Positions 1 through 11,699 of a DNA stretch of 64,000 bases are shown in pieces. Source of the stretch: Liopterus haemorrhoidalis (taxonomy: Eukaryota; Arthropoda; Insecta; Coleoptera; Dytiscidae); NCBI GenBank assembly GCA_963971575.1, contig OZ020617.1:35865626-35929625 (forward strand). The letters run 5' to 3'. The notes under the pieces are model-generated. The model saw only the letters and a program-made list of their open reading frames with translations, ran no database searches and was not told the DNA's origin. Position 1 is the first letter of the stretch; each line of letters opens with the position of its first letter. The translations under genes were made by a program, and so were the position numbers.

Positions 1-366
1 AATGAATATTGGACCTAGGTTAACCAGTAGTACAAATGCATGGACGTCGCACGGTATCGGGGCAAAGGAACCTAGTCAACTTCTCTACACGTTCTAGTCC
101 ACACGGTGACTACCGAGACACTGACGCCAGGTACTCGTACCGCTGGTGAACCAAGCAAGGCTCCTCGACTCCCAGGTGGGCAGCCCCCGCCTCGGACATA
201 GATCCACGCCGATCCTGGCTAGCATGGGCTGGACCATGGACTTCTTCAACTTCATGGACAGATACGTACAATTACATTGGCAATAGTAAAACATTTTAAA
301 TGTGATATATATTTAAAAAATTGTATAAACCAGGAGTTGTCTTTCAATCAAACCACCCACGTGACA
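1..366 (+). mobile_element. Partial LTR (family B), right end
   Basis: This stretch aligns by eye with the solo LTR at 38,660-39,217 and the LTR at 15,689-16,233. Shared landmarks are the blocks around 130-240 and the terminal block ending accacccacgtgaca. It ends in CA, as LTRs do, and is followed at once by ATAT, the same four bases that flank the other copies. The left part lies outside the window, so a solo LTR and one LTR of a longer element cannot be told apart. The 66-residue minus-strand frame inside it is a by-product of the repeat. Confidence 0.75.
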
Positions 367-439
367 ATATAACTGTGAAAAAATCCCGCTGCCCTGACAT
401 GATCGAGAACTTTCTACTATATCAATTAAATGAATGGAA

Positions 440-790
440 TTTGCAAAATATGTAGTTCACCAAGATGGAGCTATATGTCACATAGCACGCACCACTATAA
501 AATTTTGAAGAAAATGTTCCTATCTGATTAATCTTCAAAAGCATTGACATCGATTGGCTGACAAAATTTCCAGATTTAACTGCTTCAGATATTTTTCTGT
601 ATAGATCTTAACGGACATCTCTATGACAACAAATCAACGTTGAGCGAACAACTAAATAACAATATTCGTGCAGCATTTGTTGAAATATCTCTTGATATTT
701 TTATAAAAGTTATGAAAAATCTCCTGAAAGAGGGTGCAGTTGCGTAGCAGCAAAAGTTAGACATTATGGCTGACACTGTATTCCACAAAT
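440..790 (+). pseudogene. Decayed Tc1/mariner-superfamily transposase, C-terminal part
   Basis: Two plus-strand frames joined by frameshifts resemble the C-terminal half of a DDE transposase. The first reads VVHQDGAICHIART, matching the family's 'QQDGA..H.A' block around the second catalytic Asp. It is followed by a decayed block resembling 'WP..SPDLTP.D.FLW'. The second frame reads YDNKSTLSEQLNNNIRAAF and then a segment ending KVMKNLLKEG, matching the usual helical C-terminus. Several stops and frame changes make it non-functional. No terminal repeats were found. The match is to a general pattern rather than to a named subfamily. Confidence 0.6.
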
Positions 791-1620
791 AATTGCAAAT
801 TACAAATAAATTATTTTTATATAAATGCTTTATTAATCTTACGTTTCACCCGAAATATGCTGTTAAATCTGGGCGAGTAAAATAACTGAAAGTAAACAGA
901 TATTATCCGAGTTTTTGATTTTACGTCGGTCAATCTACAACGTCGTTTTTGTATCGCATAAAAAGCTCAAGAACTTCAATGAAACCATAATTAATCTTAA
1001 GTAGGCGTACCAAGCTGCGCACTTCTTCCGTTCCACGCTCCAATATCAGGTCATTACAGAAGGGAACAAAAATGTTTCTATTACTGAAAAATTTGTGTTG
1101 GCTTGATACTTTTTAAAGCATTTTGAAAAATTTTGTGTTTAATTTATAATTATTATTATTTTTTTTGAAATAAGAATATAGTTACACTATGGAAGAAGTG
1201 ATGACATAACTACACTCTCCTTTTTACGACTGAAGGTAGCAAAAATTTTCTTTAAAATAAAAATTGGTTTTTTAGAAGATTTACCGCCATATTCCCTTGT
1301 ACCCTTCAGATGTAATAGTTTATTTATTATTTAAAAAAATACTAGTGTCGTCCAGAAAGTATAAACGTTTTGTTATTAGCAACATGAAACCTAATACAGT
1401 TCAATAATAACGTTGTTTATTGTAAATGCAGATCTTAACTTATTTTTTGCACATCCGAGCATAAATAAAGTATTATCGACTTGCTTTTACATTTATAATG
1501 TTACTGTTTATTGCCCTAAGATCATTGTTGGGATAAGGTTATATAAACGGCAACCAGAGTTTTTTTTTTTTTTAAGAGGCACGGTCTCACCTCACCTCAC
1601 CGTCAGGCGAATCGTAGCAC
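791..1620. other. No feature recognised
   Basis: AT-rich sequence with poly(T) runs. Short open frames at 1,413-1,625 and 1,587-1,799 show no domain or motif. I see nothing supportable here. Confidence 0.5.
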
Positions 1621-1624
1621 CATA

Positions 1625-2720
1625 AAGCAAAGCTTTTGATCGAGTGAATAGAGGATAAATTTCTTGAAATTCTAAGAAAGAAAAATGTCCCGGAACGCTT
1701 GGTAGATATAATAAGATAATGGTTCGACGAAGAGGTAAAAGTGTACGATGGGGTGCAGAAATAGCTGCTCATTTTAAACATAATCTGGGATTGAGACAAG
1801 GTAGCCTCTTATCACCTTATCTATTCAACGTGTATATGGACGACTTAAGTATGCAGTTGAATTAGCTGAAAACGGGATGTGTGATGGGTTCCTGTGTTAT
1901 CAACCACATATGCTATGCTGATGACATGGTACTACTCTCAACCTTTTTGGCCGGCTTGAGGGAACTAGTGAAGATTTATGAGTGCTTCACCGCAGATTAC
2001 GAACTAATATATAACGTTAAAACTGAGTATATTGTTTTCCAACCCAAGTGCAAGAAGTACCGCTTACCGAATCTTAAGTTGTATGGACAGATCGTACCGC
2101 GTGTGTCGTCTATAACATACCTTGGTCACATAATGTGCGACGATATTTCGGACAATGCAGACATTAGTAGGTAGTGTTGAATGTTGTGCGTGCGTGCCAA
2201 TATGCTGAATAGACGATTTGCATGATGTAGTAAAGGTGTGTGCAATTGCCTATTCAACTGCAACAAAAGCAATTAGACATAAATTCAGAGTTTCTTACAA
2301 TAGTGCCTTCAGAATTATAAATGGCTTGGACAGATTTTGTAGCGCTAGCTTTATGTTTGTGCAAAATAGAATAACAGACAGTTGGGGTATGCTTCGCAAA
2401 CGAATTTTCTCTGCGTAACAGGCTTTGGCTGTCAACAAATAAGCTGATTGTTAATTGTATGAAAAATGATGTTATGTTTAACAACCATTGGTGTAAGCAA
2501 TAAGTGCTTCACTAATACTTGAATCTGTATTGTGGAGAGACTGGACCAATGGTTGTACTATGTCTTCTTTTTGTTTTTTCTTTTATGTTATATATTTCTT
2601 TGTAAGATATGTAATTATTCTGTTCACTATATGTTTGTTTTGTTTGTTACTACATGTATATATGTATATTGTTTTTGGCCTAGATGCCGGTAAATAAATG
2701 GTAATAATATTAATAATAAA
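1625..2720 (+). pseudogene. Non-LTR (LINE) reverse transcriptase remnant with 3' tail
   Basis: Reverse transcriptase blocks run in order across several frames. KAFDRVN (about 1,629) is followed by an alpha-helical block ending in RLVDII, then NLGLRQGSLLSPYLFNVY (about 1,780), then the catalytic YADD (about 1,915) with VLLS after it. The thumb region ending TYLGHIM follows, and from 2,218 the C-terminal block containing CSASFMFVQN. Stops and frameshifts interrupt the frame near 1,655, 1,718, 1,740 and 2,174. The 3' end (about 2,680-2,720) is a tail of short AT-rich repeats after a GGCCTAGATGCCGG block, which is typical of LINE 3' ends. The element is 5'-truncated. The clade was not resolved. 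Confidence 0.75.
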
Positions 2721-3076
2721 GTCTACTCTTAGCCTTTTCACGCTCAGTCAACATTATAAACACACGTAACACAAGTCTTTATTATAGAATAATGAGACGA
2801 TTGTGAAGAAGGCTTGTAAGTTTTCAATCTTTCAGAAAAATAAGCCAAAAGTACGCTTTCTGTATAATTTGTAAAATTTTATAAATTCTGTATTACATCG
2901 GTAAAGATCTTGCGCGATTTTTTCCTGCATATTATACTTCTTTCGAAACACCAAAATCATCACCAGTTTCAATTATAACGCTCATTTTTTAAACGTTTTA
3001 TAAGTTTTTGATTAAACAATTATTTTTTATTTCCCTAAATTTAAATCGACGTTTAAATAAAAATTTAAATGTTTAC
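2721..3076. other. No feature recognised
   Basis: AT-rich sequence between a LINE tail and a foldback element. No motif, repeat or plausible frame was recognised. Confidence 0.5.
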
Positions 3077-3079
3077 TAA

Positions 3080-4491
3080 TAGTCCGAGAGCTAGCAACGT
3101 TTTCGAGAAAGAATTTTAGGTCGGCTGGTTTTTCGATATTTCCCTTTCGTATTGAAGTTAGGTAGGGATGCGGTACGTCTGGCACCTGGGAGCGGTTGCG
3201 TTTACCTGTGCGCATCTCGCCTGTACAGGTAAAAAGTGGATATTTTGAAATCATTTTAAGACATTTTATTTATTTTATATAATTTTCTACGTCTTTTTAG
3301 CATTATATATTTATAGTTGCCAGACAGTTTCGTTGTTGCTAACATTGCGCCAGATCTAATTTAAGTATTTAAAAAATAATATTTTTCAAACCATTTTAGT
3401 ATAGCTGTAATTTTAATAGGATATAGTTCTGTAATCAAAGAATACAATATTAATTTGCCAGACAGAAATTCCGTTGTTTAACTAGGAACCAGACCAATTT
3501 AAGTCCCGGGGAGAATAGGTAAGTTAGAAGAGTGTAGCAGCTTATTCGTTGGTTGCGTGAGAGAGTTAGCTGCAACAGAGGGCGTTAGAGAGAGACAGGT
3601 TATATAGGTTAGAATTTCATAAAAAAATAGAGCAAAATAATAATTAAAGTAAAATGAGATGAGAACAACTGATATAAATATTATTAGCAAAATAAAACAA
3701 ATCATTTATTTTAAACATGTAGGAAATTAAACATAAAATGTAATTCAGTATTTTTATTGAATAATTCTGTCACAATGCAATGACCTGAGTATCTGTTAAA
3801 AAAATTAAAAAAAAAAATTAAAAATAAAAAATTAAAAAAAAATTAAATTAAATTATTATTATTTTTTAAATTTTATTATTTTACCACTTTTGTTTGAACA
3901 AAAAACACATTTTTCTTTTTCCTCACTCATCACGATAAAATTCTGCTTCTATTTTAATTTATAAAAACAAGCAAACATAAACACTCATGTGGACGACGCC
4001 AACTTAAAAAATAGCAGCTGTGATTGTTTTACTGTTATCTCTTCTAACTCACCTATTCTCACCGGGACTTAAATTGGTCTGGTTCCTAGTTAAACAACGG
4101 AATTTCCGTCTGGCAAATTAATATTGTATTCTTTGATTACAGAACTATATCCTATTAAAATTACAGCTATACTAAAATGGTTTGAAAAATATTATTTTTT
4201 AAATAATTAAATTAGATCTGGCGCAATGTTAGCAACAACGAAAGTGTCCGGCAACTATAAATTTATAATGCTAAAAAGACATAGAAAACTATATTAAAAA
4301 AAAAAAAGTCTTAAAATGATTTCAAAATATCCACTTTTTACCTATACAGGCGAGTTGCGCAGAGGTAAACGCAACCGCTCCCAGGTGCCAGACGTACCGC
4401 ATCCCTACCTAACTTCAATAAGAAAGAGAAATATCGAAAAACCAGCCGACCTAAAATAAACTTTTTTGTGACGTTGCTAGCTCTTAGACTA
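3080..4491. mobile_element. Foldback element with 451-bp inverted arms
   Basis: The left arm (3,080-3,530) and right arm (4,041-4,491) are inverted copies of each other with scattered mismatches and indels. Matching landmarks include the block around aagtcccgg, the block around gccagacag and the terminal tagtc..agagctagc. A roughly 510-bp single-copy spacer separates them. TAA directly precedes the left end (3,077-3,079) and follows the right end (4,492-4,494), consistent with a 3-bp target duplication of the kind made by PIF/Harbinger elements. Other boundary placements are possible. No transposase is encoded. Frames inside the arms appear only because the arms are duplicated. Confidence 0.8.
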
Positions 4492-4719
4492 TAATATCAA
4501 ATGTTTGTTTATGCAAAAACCATAGCTATTAAAGATTAATTATCTTTAAACAATTACAATGAAGCGAAAACTTTAAAATTATATCCCTAGAAAAATCCTA
4601 ACAGCATCACTTCTAAGAAACCTCAACCCAATTATCATTGCATTATTTTGATACGCAAGGGAAGTAGAATGGTAGAGGGAGCTGTGAAGGACGGAACAGA
4701 CACCAGGCACGCCAGCTAG

Positions 4720-5010
4720 TAAAACATAAATATCTATTTCTAGATAGTCACCATTTAGATTAGGATTCTTCTCATACCTTGTGACGAGTCGTAAAAATCA
4801 TCCGCTTATGAGTTCAGCCAATTTTTTACTATCGTTTTCACTTCGTAGCCATTTTCCAGTCTTCTGCCACCAAAAAAATACCTTGAGAAGGAGGAATAAA
4901 TGGTAACTGTACGGTTGAAGTGGAAAAATGTTTCTGTGAAATTCGTCAAGTTCTATTTGAGCGCAATTCGCGAGACAGTACTCCTGGACAACGAGTTCAG
5001 ATGGCACGCC
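4720..5010 (-). pseudogene. Mariner transposase remnant, C-terminal part
   Basis: The minus-strand frame from 5,007 reads PLQPYS followed by YHLFLLLK, a degraded form of the mariner block 'HPPYSPDLAPSDYHLF..L' that holds the third catalytic Asp. Here the segment containing that Asp is lost. A stretch ending NDSKKLAELI follows. Past a stop, the sequence toward 4,725 reads DDFYDSSQ and then NGDYLEI in shifted frames, matching the usual mariner C-terminus. Clearly inactive. No terminal repeats were found. Confidence 0.6.
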
Positions 5011-5203
5011 GTAGACATCTCAATACTCCACATTTTTGTGGATAATGCTTGGCTCAAGTTTATTCTTTAGCATTTATTGTTGCACCACTTTCCACAAACT
5101 CATATGACGTGATTTCAAGGAGATTGTTTCAGATAAAAATAAATAAAAATGCATTAATCGCCGGTCTGTGAAACTCACTGTGTGGCTGCCAAGGCAACGC
5201 TAA

Positions 5204-5395
5204 GCGAACTATTCGTGACTCCAAATAACAGTGAGACATCTGGTGAAGGCTTGGTAAATTAAACAGAAACGTATATTTGTATAATATTTGTAGTATGTGG
5301 TGCTGCAATTTATGTGAATTAAGACGAATTTTTGAATATAGTGACTTAAATACAGTGTTTTTTTTAGCGAAATATTGTTGATTGAACAGATAAAT
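5204..5395 (-). repeat. Short repeat, copy 1 (related to 26,212-26,444)
   Basis: From 5,204 the sequence starting ctattcgtgactccaaataa is the reverse complement of the right end of the element at 26,212-26,444. Similarity continues through blocks around 5,290-5,365. The far end fades into AT-rich sequence, so this copy looks truncated or diverged. Confidence 0.55.
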
Positions 5396-5627
5396 ATTAA
5401 AAGAAAACTGTAAGTTACTAAATATAGTGGAATATAATTGAACTTTTATAATATGCCGAACCAAGTTGATACTTGTGCGAATCCCAAAATATTGATTCTG
5501 AAAAAAAAAACGAGAAAAAAAAACAAAAGCAAAAATAATAATATATTTAAATAAAAACCACTGGTTGCCTTCATGTCTTTTTTTTTTTTTTTTTTTTTAA
5601 TTTGAAAATTGTTGCAATATAATAATA
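5396..5627. other. AT-rich, poly(A)/poly(T) sequence
   Basis: Contains A-rich runs near 5,500-5,530 and a T run at about 5,578-5,598. Nothing else was recognised. Confidence 0.5.
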
Positions 5628-5635
5628 TAGCTGAT

Positions 5636-6589
5636 CAGGGACGTAGCCAGGGGGGGCATAGGGGGGCCCCCACCCCAGGATAGTTTACCTTATATATAAT
5701 ATAATTTAGGTTGTTAGAAGTTTTCTGAAGAAAATTTATAACTTTACCGGACTTTTATTATTTAATATACAGTGGTGCCTTGACTTACGAGTTTAATTCG
5801 TTCCGTGACGGAACTCGTAACTCAAATTACTCGTATGTCAAATCAATTTTCCCAATTGGAATGAATTGAAAAGCCATTAATACGTTCCGGGCCCTCAAAA
5901 CACACCACAATTTTTTTGTTACATGTTTTTAGATAAGAAAATTGTGTTTATAAATAAGAATTATTGTATAAAAGCGCAATACAATAGAATTAATGCAGTA
6001 AACTGATTTATTATGCACATCAAGGTAAAAATCAGACGACTTGAAGATACTGACAGAAGTGGAGGAGATAGATTGAACTGCATAACTGAATCTTATTCGC
6101 TGATTTTTGTCCTTTTCGCCACGCTTTCTTCACTTTCATCTGCAGGGTTTTCTATAAAAACGTAAAGTCCAATGCGGTCTGTTTCATCCTCCTTTTCACA
6201 ATGTTTCTAAAATGAGTTCGGCAAGTGTCATTAAATAGCGTCGTCGACTGCCCAGTTGTTACTTATTCTGGTGTTTCTTTTGAATAAAGTCTGAAACATT
6301 CTCCCACATTCCCAATATTTCGTTCATCTCAATTGTAGAGATAACCTCCTCCGCTCGTAATTAGAATTTTAGCTCTCAACTCAAAGCAAATATCGGCCGA
6401 GAGACGGTTCGTATCTTGAAAAACTCTTTAGTTGGGACACTCGTAAGTCAAGGTACCACTGTACTACAAAAGACCTAGAACGCTGTTATTTTCTACCCAA
6501 GCCATGTAATTAAGGTCGTACCGACCAATTTAGAATATTTTGTTATTTTTGACCCCCCCCCCCAAGCTGAAAACCAAGCTACGTCCCTG
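5636..6589. mobile_element. Non-autonomous hAT-type element
   Basis: The ends are perfect short inverted repeats, cagggacgtagc at 5,636 and gctacgtccctg ending at 6,589. They are flanked by an exact 8-bp direct repeat tagctgat (5,628-5,635 and 6,590-6,597). An 8-bp duplication with CAGGG-type ends is the signature of the hAT superfamily. A second element (5,770-6,461) occupies most of the interior, so the original element was only about 260 bp. It carries a G/C tract just inside each end. Confidence 0.85.
5770..6461. mobile_element. TA-target inverted-repeat element (mariner-type MITE)
   Basis: The ends are cagtggtgccttgacttacg and its near-exact inverse ending at 6,461. They are flanked by TA dinucleotides (5,768-5,769 and 6,462-6,463). 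CAGTG ends with a TA duplication indicate Tc1/mariner mobilisation. No coding frame is present. The element lies wholly inside the hAT-type element at 5,636-6,589, so it is the younger insertion. Confidence 0.8.
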
Positions 6590-6739
6590 TAGCTGATATA
6601 TGTTTGCATTTAATACCAGCCTTGCAGGAACATGACATATTAATTATTTTGATTAGATGAGTTACGTCCGTAAGTTAGTAATTATAGTTGAAGGTAATGG
6701 GATTCGGACCAGTCAGAAAATAAAAACAAATTTATTAAC

Positions 6740-6782
6740 TTCGCTAACGTTTCGATTTAATTTAAATCTTCATCAGAGCTAC
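6740..6782 (-). ncRNA. Hammerhead-ribozyme-like motif (locus 1)
   Basis: On the minus strand the core CTGATGA is followed by one extra A. A 6-bp stem (GATTTA/TAAATC, loop AAT) comes next, then GAAAC and GTT. GAAACGTT supplies the second core strand and the palindromic ACGT that serves as a minimal stem III in dimeric hammerheads. The expected cut follows GUU. The next bases AGC pair with GCT directly before the core, giving stem I. The extra base between A9 and stem II departs from the textbook core. Activity is unproven. Confidence 0.6.
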
Positions 6783-7504
6783 AAAGATATATAGAAATAT
6801 AAAATTATCATATTGGTAAGTTTACATGTATAAAATTATGATAGTGTTCAAATTTAACAAGTCAAGTAGTTAAAATAAGCTTTACAAAATTGTCGGAATT
6901 TAAAATATAACATAATTATTAAATAATAAAAACATATCAAATATGAGTTAAAGAATAAAAAACAATGTTAAATTTACATTACCTTAGTTAATAGTCACGA
7001 TATAAAATAACAATTTTGAAAATTAATAGAGAATACATCATATTGTCTGGTTATTGAACTCAGAGATAATCATATGAATAAGCCACGTATGAATTTGAAA
7101 AAGGATTTGAGATGGTTGAAACAAGTAAGTAACGCTATCTATTAATAAATTAGAATTTGATTATTAGGTGAAATATGTTAGATTTAGAATTTTTTAAATA
7201 TATTACAATAGATGGCGCTTATATTATCACAGTCGGTTTTAATTATTCTAACTTCTTCCTCAATATCAATTTTGCCTTTTATTTCTTGAGGCGGTGACGA
7301 TAAAGCAGAAGTTTGTAAACATAACCCTCGAATCTCAAGCATATTTCCGTCTGATGAAAAAACTCCGCACATTAAAATATTACCCGCGTTTATGACACGT
7401 TCGCCTTCAATAAAATTTAAAATTGATTATTTCCAAATACGACAAATATTTCTTTTCCATTTCACAGTTAAAAGTCTATCACAATATCATATAAAAACCT
7501 GTAA
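6783..7504. other. No feature recognised
   Basis: AT-rich sequence. Part of it may belong to the element carrying the hammerhead-like motif, whose other end I could not find. The minus-strand frame at 7,184-7,372 has no recognisable motif. Confidence 0.4.
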
Positions 7505-7590
7505 ACTTTCTGACATATACGCTTCTCGTCGGCCACTGTCCGATCGCAGCGCCGTCAACGTTAGTTTGAGTCGCGAATACACAAAATAGC
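7505..7590 (-). repeat. Short repeat, copy 2 (related to 26,212-26,444)
   Basis: The reverse complement of this stretch matches 26,212-26,285, including caaactaacgttg, cggcgctgcg, tggccgacga and agcgtatatg. Only the left part of the element is present. Confidence 0.6.
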
Positions 7591-8139
7591 GCGCATGGTT
7601 AATTTTCGTGGATGCTATGCGCAAACGTTCTTTACTTTGTGACGACAATCTTGTTATTGATGCGAATTTCAAGAAATAAAATATAAACTATTGTAATTCT
7701 AGAAATAGATTTCATCAAACTTAGAACTACCTGAAGGCAAAAATAAAAGGAATCTTTTTAAATTGATACTTGAATAAAACCGTAAAAGGGTAGTTTTGTA
7801 AGTTAACATAGGAACGCGATCTGACGACGAATTCCCCTTATACTTTCTAGAAAGATTAAACTTTGCATCCAAATGTATTTTCAGGTGCTCTTTATTGGAA
7901 CATCAGTTCTGCATTGAGAACATTCTAGTTCTGGAACTCTTTCACTCAGTATTCGATATCTAAAGAGATTTTTCACTACATCACACCAATAAGAACAAGA
8001 CGTGTTAACTACTTGCATTACAGGTGCACTTTATGGAGAGTATTCACCAAATCTCATTATTTTACGACTCATATCCGAACAGTAAACCGTTTTGTTAAGA
8101 TTTCTTCGCTTCAAATCATTTTCATTTTATATCTTAAAG
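7591..8139. other. No feature recognised
   Basis: No motif-bearing frame, terminal repeat or tRNA-like box was seen. Confidence 0.5.
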
Positions 8140-8992
8140 TAGTGGTTTTCAAACTCTTTGCATTTGTGGCACACATCTGAAGAACTAAACATTTAGTAGC
8201 ACATCAGATACTAGCAGTGACGAATAAGCGGGTGTCGAACCTAGCAACCGTCAGGAACCGAATTCGAAGAGAGCCTCGCAGAGACCAGGAACATGTATTT
8301 CATCGTTTAATGTAGCAGTAATAATCTTTATTCATGCCTTTCGGCTTCGAATTAAGTACATTTCATACATACATTTTTTACAAACCCATTAAATGTACAA
8401 TAATCAAAACTCACAAAAATTCATTCAAAAGAAAAAAAAAAAAGATTTTTTTTTCATCGTTTAATATTTTAGGGATATTCATTAAGAATTTCCTCGATTA
8501 GACGTCAGCTCTTGAAATCCATGGGGCCCGTTATTGTGTGGGGTTGTACGAGGTATGTAAATAAAGTAACTGGACTAGCAACATAGCGTTTGATCTGGTT
8601 TTCGGACGCGGAACTTGGAGGGGCAGTACTATTTTGTACTTCTGTTTCTTTGAGCTTGTGGCTCTTAATCTTTTTATTTATCACTTGTCTTTTCTTTTCT
8701 TCTTCTTTAGGTTTGTCTTCTATTAATTCCATTCTTAGCAGATAGTGGTCGCTTCCTATTTCCGCTCCTCTTCTTACTTTTACATCTTTCACTCTTTTCC
8801 TGATGGTAGTTATTATATTATAATAATTAATGTGTAAGTCCAATATTTAAGTAGTTAAATAAATATTTAAAATCACATCCAAAGTCGATCTATATTTTGT
8901 TGTAACCACGTAACAATATTATATCGTATTAATTCTATGATGTTCTCATTCACTCTTTCATATACTTACGGTTCCTTGGTAGGGAACCACTG
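8140..8992. mobile_element. Possible hAT-type element, old
   Basis: The left end tagtggttttcaaac and the right end ending in gaaccactg resemble the CAGTGGTT-type ends of several hAT elements. The flanking 8-mers tcttaaag and atgtaaag share five positions. Internal similarity between the ends is weak, so the pairing is tentative. A LINE endonuclease fragment lies between them. Confidence 0.3.
8505..8843 (-). pseudogene. LINE endonuclease-domain fragment
   Basis: The 112-residue minus-strand frame contains RVKDVKVRRGAEIGSDHYLL (residues about 17-36). This resembles the C-terminal end of the exonuclease-endonuclease-phosphatase domain of RTE/CR1-type LINEs. SDH is the conserved catalytic motif. 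A lysine/glutamate-rich linker follows, which fits the region between endonuclease and reverse transcriptase. No reverse transcriptase is adjacent. At about 8,318-8,370 on the same strand is a sequence resembling a LINE 3' end, so this may be an internally deleted copy. Confidence 0.6.
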
Positions 8993-9785
8993 ATGTAAAG
9001 CTACATGAAGACGTGGAATTAGTTAGACGTTTGAAACAACTAATAAAATAATATGCCCACAATGGGATGTTATTAATACAAGCTGTTTGAAAGAACTTTG
9101 GTTGATTATGTTTTTTAATAACTTTTAAATAAAACACTTTTAATTAATTGTTTTTTTGTGGATCGTTTATTTAACTCTTGGCATTAATAATGAAAAACGA
9201 TATCAGCGAATGGCTAACTGGCCATGCTACAAATAGATTATTTCTGACATTTCTTCATGTTTCTGCGATTTCTAGTTGTTATTTTATTATTATTTTTTTC
9301 TGTTAGTGGCACGAGCAGCCATTATTGGAAAAATGCCTTCAGCACCACATTTCAATATTCTCTATATATCTACGATCGGTTTCTAGTAAAGTATACGTCC
9401 GCTTATTAGGTCTGCTGCGTAAAGAAAGACTGGAAACACCAATGATCATACCAACATTTTCTTAGTGTTGACGGGAATGTTTCTGTCATTATACTTTATG
9501 TAGCTTCGCAAGAGATGATCTGGCGATCTCGAAGCGTCTTTGGATTTCCTCACTAGAGACACATTGGTTTGATAAAAGAGAACTGAGAAAGACGAATACT
9601 TGTTAATCAATTATTAAACTACGACGTGAAAAAAAAAAAATAAGAAAGAGCTCGCGGTTCGTAAATGTTTTTTAGACTTGACTAAAACTTAATAAGAATA
9701 TGTATATATAGATGTTACAGTCGGATTTTTTTAAAATAAATTATGGCCTCACATACAATTGCCTTACATAATATGTAAGGCATTT
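8993..9785. other. No feature recognised
   Basis: AT-rich sequence with no supportable frame or repeat structure. Confidence 0.5.
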
Positions 9786-9787
9786 TA

Positions 9788-9960
9788 CGGCCAATTACCG
9801 AATGGCGGACAGTGTTAACAACGACCGGCCAATGCAGACATAAAAAAAAATATAATTCCTTTAAGCTTACTTCGAACCTTATAGCTTCTGCTGCTCTACA
9901 TTTTTACTAACTAAACCTAACCTGTCATTGTTAACACTGCCCGCATTTGGTCATTGGCCG
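9788..9960. mobile_element. Short inverted-repeat element (MITE), 173 bp
   Basis: About 36 bp at each end are inverted copies: cggccaattaccgaatggcg on the left and its diverged inverse, ending in attggccg, on the right. TA flanks both sides (9,786-9,787 and 9,961-9,962). The spacer is AT-rich and non-coding. The structure fits a mariner-type MITE. Confidence 0.7.
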
Positions 9961-9962
9961 TA

Positions 9963-11227
9963 ACATATATACTTAATATAAATACAAAATATTCAGGCAA
10001 ATTTCAATGTATGGATAGTAATACGATGGTGTACTTAGGTTCCCACACAACATCCGTACATTTGAGTGAATACTTTGTATGTCTTTTATTGTTTGGTGAC
10101 GTAATTATTTTTATAAAAGGATACGACCTTTGCAAATTTTGCAAATAGCAACGTCATGATAGTGACAAAATACAAAGTTCTAAAGTACCTACTTTAAGAA
10201 CCACACAATATGTACTCCAGATGACGGACCTTAAAAAGGAATAAGGTAATGCAATAAAACCATTGCCGGCTAAGCCAATCATAGAAATTCAAATTTGTTA
10301 AATATTAAAATATTAGCAATATTTTCAACATATAGCTCACACAGAAAGAATGTTAAATATAGATTTGACCAAGCGTACAACCAGCAATTTGGGGAGAGTG
10401 CAGAAGATAAAATTATTTAAATTACGAAGAAGGTTCTCACTTCTAAATTACAAGTGATGATCTAAAAAAATAAGGTCCTCTCTTTTGAAATACAAATGAT
10501 GACCTAAAAAAAAGGTCGTCATCTATTTTAAGAAAAACGCCGTAACAAACAACAACACGTGTTTGGAGCTCTTCGGAGAGGGGCTCATCACTTATATTTT
10601 ACAAAAACCACATCTTTTTGGAGCTCTTTGGGGCAGCTCAAGCTTTTGAGACCCCCTCTCTCAGGTGCGAACCTGCACTACACACGATCTATGCAGACTA
10701 CTGTACGTTATAAAAAAACCAGTGGCGAAGGGAAACCTCCGCTAGAAAAAAAATGTAAATTAAAAAAAAAAAATGTAAATATTTAGATAAATTTTCAAAA
10801 ATACATCAAATTATGTTCTATACAAATTTTTGTCCAAGGCTTGCTTTACTAGTTACGAATTAATTATCGTGACCATGGAAACGTTACATATAAGTATGAA
10901 AAAATTGGGACTTGGAAAAATTTAAATAATTTTACAAAAATTTTTCGAAATTTTTCATTTTATCAAAAAACGTCTCAAATAAAAGTTATTAGTTATTGCA
11001 TTTATAGTAACTTTTGTTCAATAAATTTTTTCGAAATATTTTTCTGTTGCTAAATATTCGCAAAAATCTTAAAATCGACACGAGTAAACTCCCATTTCTA
11101 GTCAACCGATTTTCATAAAAAACAATAGGGTTCTTCCCATTTAATAGGAGAATTTTTTAGTACCAGAACGAACCCTTTAAGTTAAACCGTTTTTGAGTTA
11201 TCGTGTATACACACAGACACACAGACA

Positions 11228-11262
<35 letters not shown>

Positions 11263-11434
11263 GGACGGCACTTCGAAAATAGGTTTTTTGGATTCCCTGG
11301 ACCATGAAACGTGGTCATCCGTCAAAATCACGACATCGAAAATTTTCGAGATTACATTACTTGCCCCTTATATATTAAGGTCGGGCAAGTAAAAACAATC
11401 GCTCAGCTGTATATTTGTATTTCATATAGATTAA
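9963..11434. other. Unassigned AT-rich sequence with a (CA)n tract
   Basis: From about 10,430 there are short local near-repeats (tgatgatctaaaaaaa / tgatgacctaaaaaaa) and a duplicated ttggagctct block (10,562 and 10,618). From about 10,860 to 11,395 the sequence looks like a dispersed repeat whose interior has grown a CA array. I found no ends or coding content. Confidence 0.4.
11210..11260. repeat. (CA)n microsatellite
   Basis: Nearly pure CA dinucleotides preceded by CAGA variants. Confidence 0.9.
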
Positions 11435-11690
11435 AGCTTTCCGTAATGCCACTGAGCCACTGGATCTGACTACAAAATCAACAACCGCAATGAAAAATAT
11501 CAGATGGTACACCTAGAACACGTTACATAGATCAGATCGAGAAAGATCCCCAAGAGCTAAAAATGTATGGATACATTTGAAATAGATTGCTAAGAACAGA
11601 GTAAAATGGAGGAAAATATTAGGAAATACCAACCATCCAGGGTTGTCGAGCCACTATTCATAAAGATATTGTTCCTAGAGAGACCTGACA
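11435..11690 (+). pseudogene. RTE-type LINE, 3' end of ORF remnant
   Basis: Reading across frames gives IRWYT, then HRSDRERSPR / IDQIEKD, then KWRKILGN with a GLSSHYS tail. This resembles the C-terminal end of RTE-type LINE polyproteins ('RW..H..R.....GRP..RW.DQI..D...........REKWR'). Stops and frame changes show decay. It is short, so the clade call is tentative. Confidence 0.45.
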
Positions 11691-11699
11691 CTTAACAAA

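Noticed and set aside
5129..5464. 111-codon minus-strand frame
   Set aside because: It overlaps a short repeat (5,204-5,395), is low-complexity and shows no motif.
8505..8843. Possible host gene encoding an endonuclease-like protein
   Set aside because: The SDH-containing block is typical of LINE endonuclease ends, and the frame is short and isolated.
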